Below are positions 36,485-46,596 of a DNA stretch of 64,000 nt, in pieces (the stretch's first letter is position 1; every line of letters begins with the position of its first letter). The stretch spans positions 479,945 through 543,944 of the forward strand of contig KK211387.1 of NCBI GenBank assembly GCA_000622025.1, given 5' to 3'. The translations under genes were made by a program, and so were the position numbers. The stretch comes from Lachnospiraceae bacterium AD3010 (GTDB lineage Bacteria > Bacillota > Clostridia > Lachnospirales > Lachnospiraceae). The notes below the pieces were generated by a model. The model saw only the letters and a list, made by a program, of their open reading frames with translations. It was not told the DNA's origin and made no database searches.

Positions 36485-36520
36485 TTTACAAAGCGCCGTT
36501 ATTCGCAGTAAAATATAACG
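36485..36520 (+). promoter_or_regulatory. xdhC operon promoter with ModE-like operator
   Basis: TTTACA (36485-36490), 18-bp spacer, TAAAAT (36509-36514), with the 24-bp dyad CGTTAT...ATAACG at 36497-36520. Same -35, same spacing and same dyad position as the modA promoter (two differences in 24 bases). The binder is likely the ModE-like domain encoded at 37620-38549. Confidence 0.7.
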
Positions 36521-36595
36521 AAAGGGGCGGGGGAGCTTCCGGAATAAACTTTCCGCGGGAATTGGCTTCATTTTTTGAAAGGAGAGGTATGGAAC

Positions 36596-37603
36596 ATGAA
36601 TGATTTTTTCAGGGCTTTAAGATCCGGTAATCCGAAGAAGGAACTCCTGTCCGTCACCGTATTAAGCGGTGAAAAGCAGGGTGAGAAGATGCTTATTTGT
36701 GACGGTGATACGATTTTCAGGTCACCGGATTTTCCTTCTATAGACAGAGAGACACTTTCAGGTCTTAAGGAAAGCGGGGTTACTAAGCTAGGCGGTGAGG
36801 ATGTCTATGTTGAAAGGCCGGGACGCAGGAAGAAGCTGGTGATCTGCGGCTGCGGCCACGTTGCTATCCCGATTATTAAGATTGCGAAGCTTCTGGACTT
36901 TTACGTGACTGCCATTGATGACAGGAAGGAATTCACCGGAAATGCTCTGAAAGCCGGGGCGGATAAGGTTATCTGCGACTCCTTTGATAAGGCTCTTAAG
37001 GGTATTGAGGGTGATATCTTTACATATTTTGTCATTGTGACAAGGGGCCACAGCTTTGATGAGGTCTGTGTGGAAGCAATAAAGGATAAGGCCTCTGCAT
37101 ACATAGGCATGATGGGTTCAAGGAGAAGACAGAAGATCGTCCGGCAGAACCTTATCAATATGGGGATTAAGGAAGAGTTCATAGATCTGATACATACACC
37201 CATAGGCCTTGATATAGGCTCGGAGACCCCGGAGGAGATAGCGGTATCCGTTTTTGCGGAGATCATTAAGATCAAGAACGGTAAGGTTGAACAGATCCTG
37301 CCCGAGGATATCCTCGATGCAATGGAAGGGGAGGATGATAAGATCCTTGCTACCATAGTAAGCAGGAAGGGCAGCGCGCCGAGAAGCATAGGGGCAAAGA
37401 TTCTTATCCGTGGAAATGCGCCTTCGGTAAATACCATCGGAGGAGGTCTTATGGAATCTACAATTACTAAGAGAGCGGAGGAAATGCTCTCTGATCCTTC
37501 GGAACGTTTTTCTCTGCTTCATATCGAGCTTGATGCGGACGAGGACTCCAAGGTGGGAGAGGTCTGCGGAGGAATACTTGACGTGATGCTGGAAAGAGTG
37601 TGA
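36596..37603 (+). CDS. XdhC-family molybdenum hydroxylase maturation factor
   Basis: 335 residues. The XdhC/CoxI family binds molybdenum cofactor and promotes its sulfuration before insertion into hydroxylases. Here a Rossmann part comes first (LVICGCGHVAIPIIKIAKLL, IDDRKEFT, IGMMGSRRR), and the CoxI-like segment is at the C-terminus (LATIVSRKGSAPRSIGAKIL, NTIGGGLMES, EVCGGILDVMLE), the reverse of classical XdhC. ATG 36596 lies 11 bases after AGGAG; a TTG start at 36575 is less likely. First gene of the hydroxylase operon; its promoter carries the ModE-like dyad. Confidence 0.88.
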   Translation: MNDFFRALRSGNPKKELLSVTVLSGEKQGEKMLICDGDTIFRSPDFPSIDRETLSGLKESGVTKLGGEDVYVERPGRRKKLVICGCGHVAIPIIKIAKLLDFYVTAIDDRKEFTGNALKAGADKVICDSFDKALKGIEGDIFTYFVIVTRGHSFDEVCVEAIKDKASAYIGMMGSRRRQKIVRQNLINMGIKEEFIDLIHTPIGLDIGSETPEEIAVSVFAEIIKIKNGKVEQILPEDILDAMEGEDDKILATIVSRKGSAPRSIGAKILIRGNAPSVNTIGGGLMESTITKRAEEMLSDPSERFSLLHIELDADEDSKVGEVCGGILDVMLERV

Positions 37604-37619
37604 TAAGAAAGGGGAGTAT

Positions 37620-38549
37620 ATGCATATCAGTAAGGTGGGTGGTGTTATAGCTGCCGCAAATAAAAGGATGGCCCAGCCCCTGCTGCAGATAGGGACGATC
37701 TCAGTGATCCGCCGTATCGTGATCACTTATCAGCAGGCAGGGATCTTTCCGATCATCGTTGTCACGGGGGAAGATGATGATGAGATCAAGTGGCAGCTTT
37801 CGAACTGCGGAATAATCTTTATGAGGAATGAGGAATCGGGAGATCCGGAGCTTATCACCTCAGCGAAGACAGGACTTGCTTATCTTCATGGGAAATGCGA
37901 CAGGGTAATGTTTACTCCCGTAAATGTCCCCATGTTTTCACCGGCCACCCTTCTCACACTTATGGAGTTTGACGAGGATATAGTCATTGCCTCGCACAGG
38001 GGGAAGGGCGGGCATCCTATTCTCATAAAAGACTCTGCGATTCCTGAAATACTGGATTACAAGGGGGACAACGGTCTGAGAGGCGTTATCGCGTCTTCGT
38101 CTCTTAAGAGCGTGCGGGCTGATGTAGACGATAAGGGCGTTCTTATGAGTGTCCATAATGTGGAGGAGTTGGAAGCGCAGCTTGAAGAGCATAATGCCTC
38201 GATCCTCCACCCCGTACTGCACATGCGCATGGAAAGGGAGTCCTCCTTTCTGAATGAGAGGCTGAAGGTGCTTTTATTTCTGCTCTCCGATAATTACAGT
38301 ATCCGGAAGGGGTGCAACTGTACCGGTCTTGCATACTCTAAGGCCTGGGAAATGATAAACCAGCTTGAAGAGATACTTGGGTATCCTGTGGTTAACCGCC
38401 AGAGAGGCGGAAAGGGAGGAGGAGGCGCTTCACTTACCGAAGACGGTAAACGCTTCCTTCTGGCTTATCAGGAGTTTGAGGAAAGGATCCATACTCTGGC
38501 ACAGAGGGAATTCAGAAAACGTTTTATCGATACAGGTATCATCAGATGA
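37620..38549 (+). CDS. MocA-like nucleotidyltransferase fused to ModE-like DNA-binding domain
   Basis: 309 residues, two domains. Residues 1-200 resemble MocA/MobA NTP transferases (VIAAANKRMAQPLLQIG, MFTPVNVPMFSPATLL, GKGGHPILI), but the nucleotide loop lacks the second Gly and the key 'Mg' Asp (PVDVP) is Asn, so catalysis is doubtful. Residues about 215-300 match the ModE/LysR-type winged helix (CTGLAYSKAWEMINQLEEI, then NRQRGGKGGGGASLTEDGKR), where GG.GGGG.LT is typical of ModE. It may sense cofactor or molybdate with the first half and repress modA and xdhC with the second. Starts 17 bases after xdhC. Confidence 0.82.
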   Translation: MHISKVGGVIAAANKRMAQPLLQIGTISVIRRIVITYQQAGIFPIIVVTGEDDDEIKWQLSNCGIIFMRNEESGDPELITSAKTGLAYLHGKCDRVMFTPVNVPMFSPATLLTLMEFDEDIVIASHRGKGGHPILIKDSAIPEILDYKGDNGLRGVIASSSLKSVRADVDDKGVLMSVHNVEELEAQLEEHNASILHPVLHMRMERESSFLNERLKVLLFLLSDNYSIRKGCNCTGLAYSKAWEMINQLEEILGYPVVNRQRGGKGGGGASLTEDGKRFLLAYQEFEERIHTLAQREFRKRFIDTGIIR

Positions 38550-38676
38550 TATGCTGATTTAGGCGTCAGATGTCCGGACGTGGTTCCTTAAAAAGAATAA
38601 TGCGTGGAAACCGCCCGGAACCTATAATTATCTGGGGATCAATAGTTACTAACAGGCAAAAGGAGGTATGACTTAA

Positions 38677-40800
38677 ATGGAAAAGATCAGCCAAAGCGTT
38701 GTCAAAAAGGACCACGCTCCGAAGATCTCGGGCCGCAGTATATATGTGGCCGACTATCCGTCGGAGGGGGTGCTCTGCGGGAAGATCCTTCATTCGAAGG
38801 TTGCCAGGGCGCGGATTAAGGGCGTTGATGTACCGGAGCTTCCGGAGGGCTATTTCTATGTGGATGCCAGGGATGTACCGGGGGACAATAACGTTAATAT
38901 CGTGCTTGACGATACGCCCGTATTCTGCCGTGAAACCGTGGAGTATATTGGTGAGCCCATAGCAATGATATGCGGCCCCGATCCGGCTAAGGTCGAGGAG
39001 ATAAGGGACGCCTGCAGCGTGAACTATGAAGAACTGGAGCCGGTGCTGGATTTCAGAACCGCGGATGAAAAGTTCTTTGACTATAATTTCGGCCACGGCG
39101 ACGTGGATAAGGCCTTTAAGGAGGCTGACAAGGTCTATGAGGAAGAGTTTGAGACCGGATACCAGGAGCAGGGCTATCTGGAAACCCAGGGAATGATGGC
39201 TGAGCCCGAGGAGGGCGGTCGTATGTTTGTCCACGGCTCTGCACAGTGCGCTTATTATATTCACGGTGCGGTTAAGCGTGTTCTGGGCTGCGATTCCGAC
39301 GGGGTACATATCCTGCAGGATGTTACCGGAGGCGGTTTCGGAGGTAAGGAAGCCTTTCCCTCGATCCTCGGCTGTGAGGTCGCTGTTGCGGCACGTAAAT
39401 GCAATAAGCCGGTGCGCTGCGTATTTGACCGCAGGGAGGATATGGAATATACCTCCAAGCGTCATCCCTCGCTCTGTCGTTATAAGGCAGCGGTTAAGGA
39501 CGGCAGGGTGACCGCTCTCGATATAGATGTGAAGTTCAATGCCGGTGCTTATTCCACTCTTTCTGCGGTGGTTCTGCAGCGCGGTATCATTGCATCTCCC
39601 GGGATCTATAACGTTCCGAATGTCAGGGTACACGGCTGGGCTGTGAAGACAAATACCACTCCCTGCGGAGCTTACAGGGGTTTCGGAGGTCCCCAGACAT
39701 TCTTCGCAATTGAGATGCTGATGGATCATATAGCAGCGGATCTCGGAAAGGATTCCCTTGAATTCAAGGAGGCTCATATCGTTAAGGAGGGTGATGTGAC
39801 CTCCACCAACGGGAAATACCACTTCCCCGTACCCGTAAAAGATATGATAGAGGAGATCGACAAGGCCTGTGATTACAGGAAGAAGCGTGCGGAATACAAA
39901 AAGCCGCAGAGCGGACGTTACCGTAAGGGTATCGGAATGTCAATGTACTTCCATGGTGCGGGCTTTACGGGCTCCGGAGAAAGAGACCTGATCAAGGCTG
40001 TGGCAAAGCTCCGTAAATATAAGGACGGAAGAGTTGAAGTCCTTGCTTCAAACGGAGAGATCGGACAGGGGGTTCGTACGACCTTCCCGAAGATCGTTGC
40101 AAATGAACTGGATATCCCTCTGGACAGGGTTTTCTATGATCATCCCGATACTGCCAGGGTGCCCGATTCCGGTCCCACCGTGGCATCAAGATCCCTTATG
40201 GTGGTTGGAGAGCTTTTACGCCGCGCAGCCATCAAGCTTAAGGAACAGTGGGTGGACGGTGAAGAGCAGGAGGTTGAGGAGCGCTTTAAGGAGCCGGATT
40301 TCCTGATCCCCTTCTATCTTGATAAATTCGAGGGTGATGCCTATCCCACCTACGCCTGGGCGGTAAACGCCATAGAGCTTGAGATAGATACCTATACCGG
40401 CAGGGCAAAGGTCCTCGGTGCGTACGGAAACTTTGATGTTGGAACCCCGGCTGATTACAACATAGTACTGGGACAGATGGAAGGCGGATTTTTACAGGGT
40501 ATCGGCTATGCTTCCATTGAGAAGATGGAATATGACAATAAGGGCCGTATCCGCAATAACTCCTATTCGGACTATCTGATGCCTACCACAAAGGATGTGC
40601 CGAATCTAAAATGTATGCTCCACGTGGAGAAATATCCGGAGGGACCTTACGGTGCCAAGGGCGCCGGAGAGCTTCCCCTTGTCGGCGCAACCAGCGCATA
40701 TCTGGAAGCGGTTGAGCAGGCACTTGGAGGCGTGAAGCTTAATCACGCACCATTTACAGCTGAGGACACGCTCGCCGTGATCGAAAAGGAGGGAGTTTGA
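38677..40800 (+). CDS. xdhA: Molybdenum hydroxylase large (molybdopterin) subunit, xanthine dehydrogenase-like
   Basis: 707-residue catalytic subunit. Family signatures are in order: TGGGFGGKEAFPS (cofactor contact), CGAYRGFGGPQTFFA, NGEIGQGVRT, VASRS and near the end GAKGAGELP with the catalytic Glu. It binds molybdopterin cytosine dinucleotide and hydroxylates an N-heterocycle; purine context favours xanthine/hypoxanthine, but nicotinate- or other purine-type hydroxylases share these motifs. ATG 38677 follows AGGAGG by 10 bases. The Fe-S subunit gene begins one base after the stop. Confidence 0.9.
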   Translation: MEKISQSVVKKDHAPKISGRSIYVADYPSEGVLCGKILHSKVARARIKGVDVPELPEGYFYVDARDVPGDNNVNIVLDDTPVFCRETVEYIGEPIAMICGPDPAKVEEIRDACSVNYEELEPVLDFRTADEKFFDYNFGHGDVDKAFKEADKVYEEEFETGYQEQGYLETQGMMAEPEEGGRMFVHGSAQCAYYIHGAVKRVLGCDSDGVHILQDVTGGGFGGKEAFPSILGCEVAVAARKCNKPVRCVFDRREDMEYTSKRHPSLCRYKAAVKDGRVTALDIDVKFNAGAYSTLSAVVLQRGIIASPGIYNVPNVRVHGWAVKTNTTPCGAYRGFGGPQTFFAIEMLMDHIAADLGKDSLEFKEAHIVKEGDVTSTNGKYHFPVPVKDMIEEIDKACDYRKKRAEYKKPQSGRYRKGIGMSMYFHGAGFTGSGERDLIKAVAKLRKYKDGRVEVLASNGEIGQGVRTTFPKIVANELDIPLDRVFYDHPDTARVPDSGPTVASRSLMVVGELLRRAAIKLKEQWVDGEEQEVEERFKEPDFLIPFYLDKFEGDAYPTYAWAVNAIELEIDTYTGRAKVLGAYGNFDVGTPADYNIVLGQMEGGFLQGIGYASIEKMEYDNKGRIRNNSYSDYLMPTTKDVPNLKCMLHVEKYPEGPYGAKGAGELPLVGATSAYLEAVEQALGGVKLNHAPFTAEDTLAVIEKEGV

Positions 40801-40801
40801 A

Positions 40802-41275
40802 ATGGCTGATATCAGATTTGTTCTTAACGGAAAAGAAGAGACCTATACCGGAAGCCTTTCGGACAGGCTGCTGGATGTACTGCGTGACGTATACCGCTGC
40901 ACATCCGTGAAATGCGGCTGTAAGGAGGGTGAATGCGGTGCCTGCTCCGTGCTTATAGACGGGACGCTTTTTAATTCCTGCTGTGTCGCCATGGGGGCGG
41001 TAGAGGGCTCTAGTATAGTAACTATGGAAAGCTTCAGGGAGACAAAGCGCTTCGAAGCACTGGAGAAGGCTTTCGGAGAGCTTTCAGCGGTTCAGTGCGG
41101 CTTCTGTATACCGGGAATGGTGCTTGCCGCGGAGGCGCTCCTTTCAAAAAATCCCCATCCTACAGAGGATGAGATCCGGGTCGGTCTTTCCGGAAATCTC
41201 TGCAGGTGCACGGGGTATAATGCGATCGTAAATGCGGTTAATAATGCGGCAAAGGAGGGCAACGGATTATGGTAA
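40802..41275 (+). CDS. xdhC: Molybdenum hydroxylase [2Fe-2S] small subunit
   Basis: 157-residue electron-transfer subunit with two 2Fe-2S clusters: CGCKEGECGACSVLIDG with a following C for the plant-type ferredoxin cluster, and CGFCIPGM with CRCTGY for the second. It moves electrons from the Mo site to the FAD subunit. The start overlaps nothing, and its end overlaps the FAD subunit start by 7 bases, indicating coupled translation. The symbol follows the E. coli XdhABC naming, which differs from the XdhC maturation factor above. Confidence 0.9.
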   Translation: MADIRFVLNGKEETYTGSLSDRLLDVLRDVYRCTSVKCGCKEGECGACSVLIDGTLFNSCCVAMGAVEGSSIVTMESFRETKRFEALEKAFGELSAVQCGFCIPGMVLAAEALLSKNPHPTEDEIRVGLSGNLCRCTGYNAIVNAVNNAAKEGNGLW

Positions 41276-42087
41276 ACGGATATATTGCAAGGTCCCTTAC
41301 GGAGGCGCTTAAGATCCGGTCAGAGAAGGACGTTGTGCCCTATGCCGGAGGTACGGATCTGATGGTTGAAAACCGTAAGGATGTGGAATATCTATTCATA
41401 AACAAGGTTCCCGAGCTTAAGAAGATCTCTGTGGATGATGAGTATATACGCATAGGAGCGGGAGTCACATTTACGGAGGCTTTGGAGAATCCCGACGTTC
41501 CAAAGCTTATGAAGGAAGCGCTGTCACGTATAGCAGCACCCGCCATCCGTAATGCGGGTACCTTCGGAGGAAACCTGGGGAACGGCTCCGCAAAGGCGGA
41601 TTCGGTGCTTATCGAGTTTGTTACCGATTCAAAGCTCTGCCTTGCATCTGAAAAGGGTGAGCGGATAGTGGACGTTGATAAGTTCTATCTCGGAAGAAAG
41701 AAGCTGGATCTCAAAAGTGACGAGCTGATAAAGGAAATTCTTATCCCGAAGATGGGGATAGATAACTACAGCTACGAAAAGGTTGGAGGGCGGAATGCCC
41801 TGGCGATATCAAGGATCTCCTTTGCGGGAGTCTTCGGGACGGAGAACGGAAGGATAGTAAAGGCTGCTGCAGCATTCGGTGCTGTTTCGGATACGGTGCT
41901 CCGCTTTAAGGATATCGAGGAGAAGCTTATTGGCAGGACCATAGATGAAGCGAAGGCATTAAAGGATGAATATCTGAAGGCCTATGCCGACCGGATGGTG
42001 CTTACCAGAGGCCGTGTAAGCGCAGAATACCGTAAGAGTGTCTGCATGAATCTTCTTAAGGAATTCCTTACAAAGAACGGGATCTGA
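41269..42087 (+). CDS. xdhB: Molybdenum hydroxylase FAD-binding subunit
   Basis: 272 residues, CO-dehydrogenase-type FAD domain. VPYAGGTDLMVE contacts the FAD pyrophosphate, and AAPAIRNAGTFGGNLGNGSAKAD is the second FAD loop. The C-terminal domain is short, and a pyridine-nucleotide site is not evident from the motifs. Completes a three-subunit hydroxylase, in the unusual order large, Fe-S, FAD. Confidence 0.9.
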   Translation: MVNGYIARSLTEALKIRSEKDVVPYAGGTDLMVENRKDVEYLFINKVPELKKISVDDEYIRIGAGVTFTEALENPDVPKLMKEALSRIAAPAIRNAGTFGGNLGNGSAKADSVLIEFVTDSKLCLASEKGERIVDVDKFYLGRKKLDLKSDELIKEILIPKMGIDNYSYEKVGGRNALAISRISFAGVFGTENGRIVKAAAAFGAVSDTVLRFKDIEEKLIGRTIDEAKALKDEYLKAYADRMVLTRGRVSAEYRKSVCMNLLKEFLTKNGI

Positions 42088-42093
42088 GATACA

Positions 42094-42136
42094 ATGCGCA
42101 GTATCTATTCAGAATCCGAAGGGTTCTGAATAGATA
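42094..42136. repeat. Palindromic repeat, second copy, between xdhB and xdhD
   Basis: TATCTATTCAGAA (42102-42114) pairs with TTCTGAATAGATA (42124-42136), perfect 13-bp arms; flank AATGCGCAG is shared with the copy at 24331-24372. Position between two hydroxylase genes suggests an mRNA-stabilising hairpin or partial terminator. Confidence 0.7.
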
Positions 42137-42169
42137 CGTGAAAAACAGCTTTAATTGAGGAGATAATAA

Positions 42170-44731
42170 ATGTATAAGGTAAACATTAACGGCAAAGACT
42201 ATGAGTCGGCACATGATAAAAAGCTCCTCCGCTTTCTCCGTGATGATCTCCGGCTCACGGCAGCAAAGGACGGCTGCAGTGAGGGAGTATGCGGAACCTG
42301 TACGGTGCTCGTGGACGGGAAGAAGACGAAGGCCTGTGTCATTCCCTTAAGTAAGCTTGAGGGAAAGAAGGTCCTTACCGTGGAAGGTATCGATCCGGAG
42401 GAAATGAAGGTGTATGAACACTGCTTCGCAGAGGCAGGAGCGGTACAGTGCGGTTTCTGTATTCCCGGAATGATCATTTCCGCAAAGAGCCTTCTTGACG
42501 AAAACCTGAACCCTACACGTAAGGATGTAAAGGCGGCCATTAAGGGAAATCTCTGCCGCTGTACGGGCTACAAAAAGATAGAGGATGCCATACTCATGGC
42601 GGCTTTATTCTTCCGTGAGAAGAGGGAGATCCCGAAGCCGGCGGAGAAGCTCCATATGAATGAGCATGCAAAGCGCATAGATGCGGCGGAAAAGGTTAAC
42701 GGAAGCGGCTTATATGCCGATGACCTCTATTTCGATGGAATGCTCTATGTGAAGCCTGTTTTTTCAAAGTATCCCAGAGCACGTATTGACCGGGTGGATG
42801 TTTCGAAAGCAATGGAGCATCCTGACTGTGTGGAGGTGCTTACAAAGGATGATGTGCCCTTAAATAAGATAGGTCATATCAAGCAGGACTGGGATGTTAT
42901 GATGGGTGTCGGGGACATAACCCGTTATATGGGAAATGTTATCGCCCTTATCGCCACAGACAAAAAGGATAAGATGGATGAGATAGCCTCTCTTGTTGAG
43001 GTGGATTATACCCCGTTAAAGCCGGTTACCAGCCCCTATGAGGCGCTGCCCGGCGATGCTCCCCTCATACATCCGGACGGCAACATAATGAGCCGCGCAA
43101 ATCTTGTAAGGGGAAATGCGGACGAAGCAATAAAGAACTCGAAGTACGTTGTGACAAGGAAGTACAAGACCTCCTGGCAGGAGCATGGCTTTATGGAGCC
43201 GGAGTGCTGTGTTGCCTTGCCCGAGGGGGATGACGGGCTTATGATCTACACCACCAGCCAGTCGATCTATGATGTGCAGAGGGAGTGCTCCACAATGCTT
43301 AAGATACCGGCTGAAAAGGTGCACTGCCACGCTCCCCTTGTGGGAGGAGGCTTCGGCGGCAAGGAGGATATGTCCGTCCAGCAGTACGCCGCCCTTATGG
43401 CATATATCACGAAGAAGCCGGTAAAGATCAAGTACACCCGTCAGGAGTCCCTTGCCTATCACGTAAAGCGTCATCCGATGGAGATGGAATTCACCACAGC
43501 CTGTGATGAGAATGGAATACTTACCGGTATGAAGGGGATCATCATCGCGGATACCGGAGCCTATGCGTCACTCGGAGGCCCTGTGCTCCACCGTGCCTGC
43601 ACTCATGCGGCAGGTCCCTATAACTACCAGAATATCGATATCTTCGGAATGTCGGTCTACACGAATAATGTACCCTCCGGTGCATTCAGAGGCTTCGGTG
43701 TTACCCAGAGCTGCTTCGCCACGGAAATGAACATAAATCTTCTTGCGGAAATGGTGGGGATAGATCCTTTCGAATTCCGGAGAAGGAATGTGATCAAGCC
43801 GGGAGATATCCTTCCAAACGGGCAGAGCGCGGATCCCAATACGAATATGGCGGCCTGCCTGGATGCCGTGAAGGATGTTTACTACGGAAATAAGTATGCA
43901 GGCATTGCCTGCGGCTTCAAGAACTCCGGAACCGGAATGGGAAAGAAGGATATAGGCCGTGTACTCTTAAGCGTGGAGGATGGAAAGATTCATATCCGTA
44001 CTTCCGCATCCTGTATGGGACAGGGCATAGGCCAGATGGTGCTTACGGAGATCTGTCATGTGACGGAGCTCTCTCCCGAACTCTTTGTTTTCGAGGCCGC
44101 GGATACGGTACGTACCCCGGACGCCGGGACCTCCACCGCTTCGCGCCAGACGGTTATGACCGGAGAGGCAGCGAGAAGAGTGGGCGAGAAGCTGAAGGCT
44201 GCTCTTGAGGGAAAGACACTTAAGGAACTTGAAGGGAAGGAATTCTTCGCTGAATTTTCGGCCATTACAGACCCTTTGGGAGCCATAAAGGAAAATCCTG
44301 TAAGCCACATCTCCTATTCATACGGAGCCCAGGTCATTGTCCTTGATGATGATGGAAAGATCACAAAGGCTGTGTCTGCCTTCGATGTGGGCACTCCTGT
44401 GAATATCCAGTCCGTTGAGGGACAGATAGAAGGCGGAATGGTAATGGGTATAGGCTACGGTGTAACGGAAAAGGTAGAGATCGAAGAGGGCGAAATGAAG
44501 AGTAAATTCGGAACCATAGGAATAATGCGTTCCGATGCTGCACCGGAGCTTGATGTCATACTCTGCGAGCCGAAGGAGGAGGATAAGCTTCCCTATTCGC
44601 TTGGAGCAAAGGGCTGCGGGGAACTGTGCATGATACCCACCGCTCCTGCCTGTGCGGGTGCATATTATAAGTATGACGGAAAGTTCCGTCAGAGCCTGCC
44701 CTTAGAGGATACGCCCTACAGGAAGGGCTGA
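42170..44731 (+). CDS. xdhD: Selenium-dependent xanthine dehydrogenase-type fused Fe-S/molybdopterin protein
   Basis: 853 residues. Residues 1-150 carry both 2Fe-2S motifs (CSEGVCGTCTVLVDG, CGFCIPGM, CRCTGY). Residues about 165-853 form the molybdopterin domain (GGGFGGKEDMS, GAFRGFGVTQS, SCMGQGIGQM, LGAKGCGELCM with the catalytic Glu). The fusion matches the family annotated as selenium-dependent xanthine dehydrogenase, where Se is a labile cofactor ligand rather than selenocysteine, so no in-frame TGA is expected and none is seen. It lacks a FAD domain and may use the XdhB subunit or YgfK. Follows xdhB by 82 bases with a hairpin between. Confidence 0.87.
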   Translation: MYKVNINGKDYESAHDKKLLRFLRDDLRLTAAKDGCSEGVCGTCTVLVDGKKTKACVIPLSKLEGKKVLTVEGIDPEEMKVYEHCFAEAGAVQCGFCIPGMIISAKSLLDENLNPTRKDVKAAIKGNLCRCTGYKKIEDAILMAALFFREKREIPKPAEKLHMNEHAKRIDAAEKVNGSGLYADDLYFDGMLYVKPVFSKYPRARIDRVDVSKAMEHPDCVEVLTKDDVPLNKIGHIKQDWDVMMGVGDITRYMGNVIALIATDKKDKMDEIASLVEVDYTPLKPVTSPYEALPGDAPLIHPDGNIMSRANLVRGNADEAIKNSKYVVTRKYKTSWQEHGFMEPECCVALPEGDDGLMIYTTSQSIYDVQRECSTMLKIPAEKVHCHAPLVGGGFGGKEDMSVQQYAALMAYITKKPVKIKYTRQESLAYHVKRHPMEMEFTTACDENGILTGMKGIIIADTGAYASLGGPVLHRACTHAAGPYNYQNIDIFGMSVYTNNVPSGAFRGFGVTQSCFATEMNINLLAEMVGIDPFEFRRRNVIKPGDILPNGQSADPNTNMAACLDAVKDVYYGNKYAGIACGFKNSGTGMGKKDIGRVLLSVEDGKIHIRTSASCMGQGIGQMVLTEICHVTELSPELFVFEAADTVRTPDAGTSTASRQTVMTGEAARRVGEKLKAALEGKTLKELEGKEFFAEFSAITDPLGAIKENPVSHISYSYGAQVIVLDDDGKITKAVSAFDVGTPVNIQSVEGQIEGGMVMGIGYGVTEKVEIEEGEMKSKFGTIGIMRSDAAPELDVILCEPKEEDKLPYSLGAKGCGELCMIPTAPACAGAYYKYDGKFRQSLPLEDTPYRKG

Positions 44732-44794
44732 GTGCTTATGTGTTTGCTTATTGCAAGCGAACCTTGACATCCTGGGGGAAATAACCGAAAGTAT

Positions 44795-44844
44795 GTCCGT
44801 AGATGGTGAGGCCGCCCTTATGCCGGCCGGAACCGTCTACGGAC
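44795..44844. terminator. Long hairpin after the hydroxylase operon
   Basis: GTCCGTAGATGGT (44795-44807) pairs with ACCGTCTACGGAC (44832-44844) with one G-T pair, and GGCC/GGCC pairs inside. No U-run follows. It may be a processing or stability element, or a terminator that needs Rho. Confidence 0.5.
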
Positions 44845-44875
44845 AATCTGTATTTACAAAGAACAGCCCGAAGGA

Positions 44876-46492
<1,617 letters not shown>

Positions 46493-46506
46493 GATACCGC
46501 CGGTAT

Positions 46507-46535
46507 TTGGAATTTTACCCAAGACCGATTATAAT
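46507..46535 (+). promoter_or_regulatory. Promoter of STAS-pseudokinase gene
   Basis: TTGGAA (46507-46512), 17-bp spacer, TATAAT (46530-46535), 60 bases before the start. Confidence 0.6.
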
Positions 46536-46596
46536 AGACGAAGTGAATATGGTCAGGGAAAACACGGTTTAGGGAAAGGAACGGAACAGAGAGTTC

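Noticed and set aside
38566..39822. Long minus-strand open frame (418 codons) opposite the hydroxylase large-subunit gene
   Set aside because: It lies wholly in the shadow of a well-matched gene, has no recognised domain and no ribosome binding site.
42170..44731. Selenocysteine codon in the selenium-dependent-type dehydrogenase
   Set aside because: No in-frame TGA; selenium in this family is thought to be a labile cofactor ligand.
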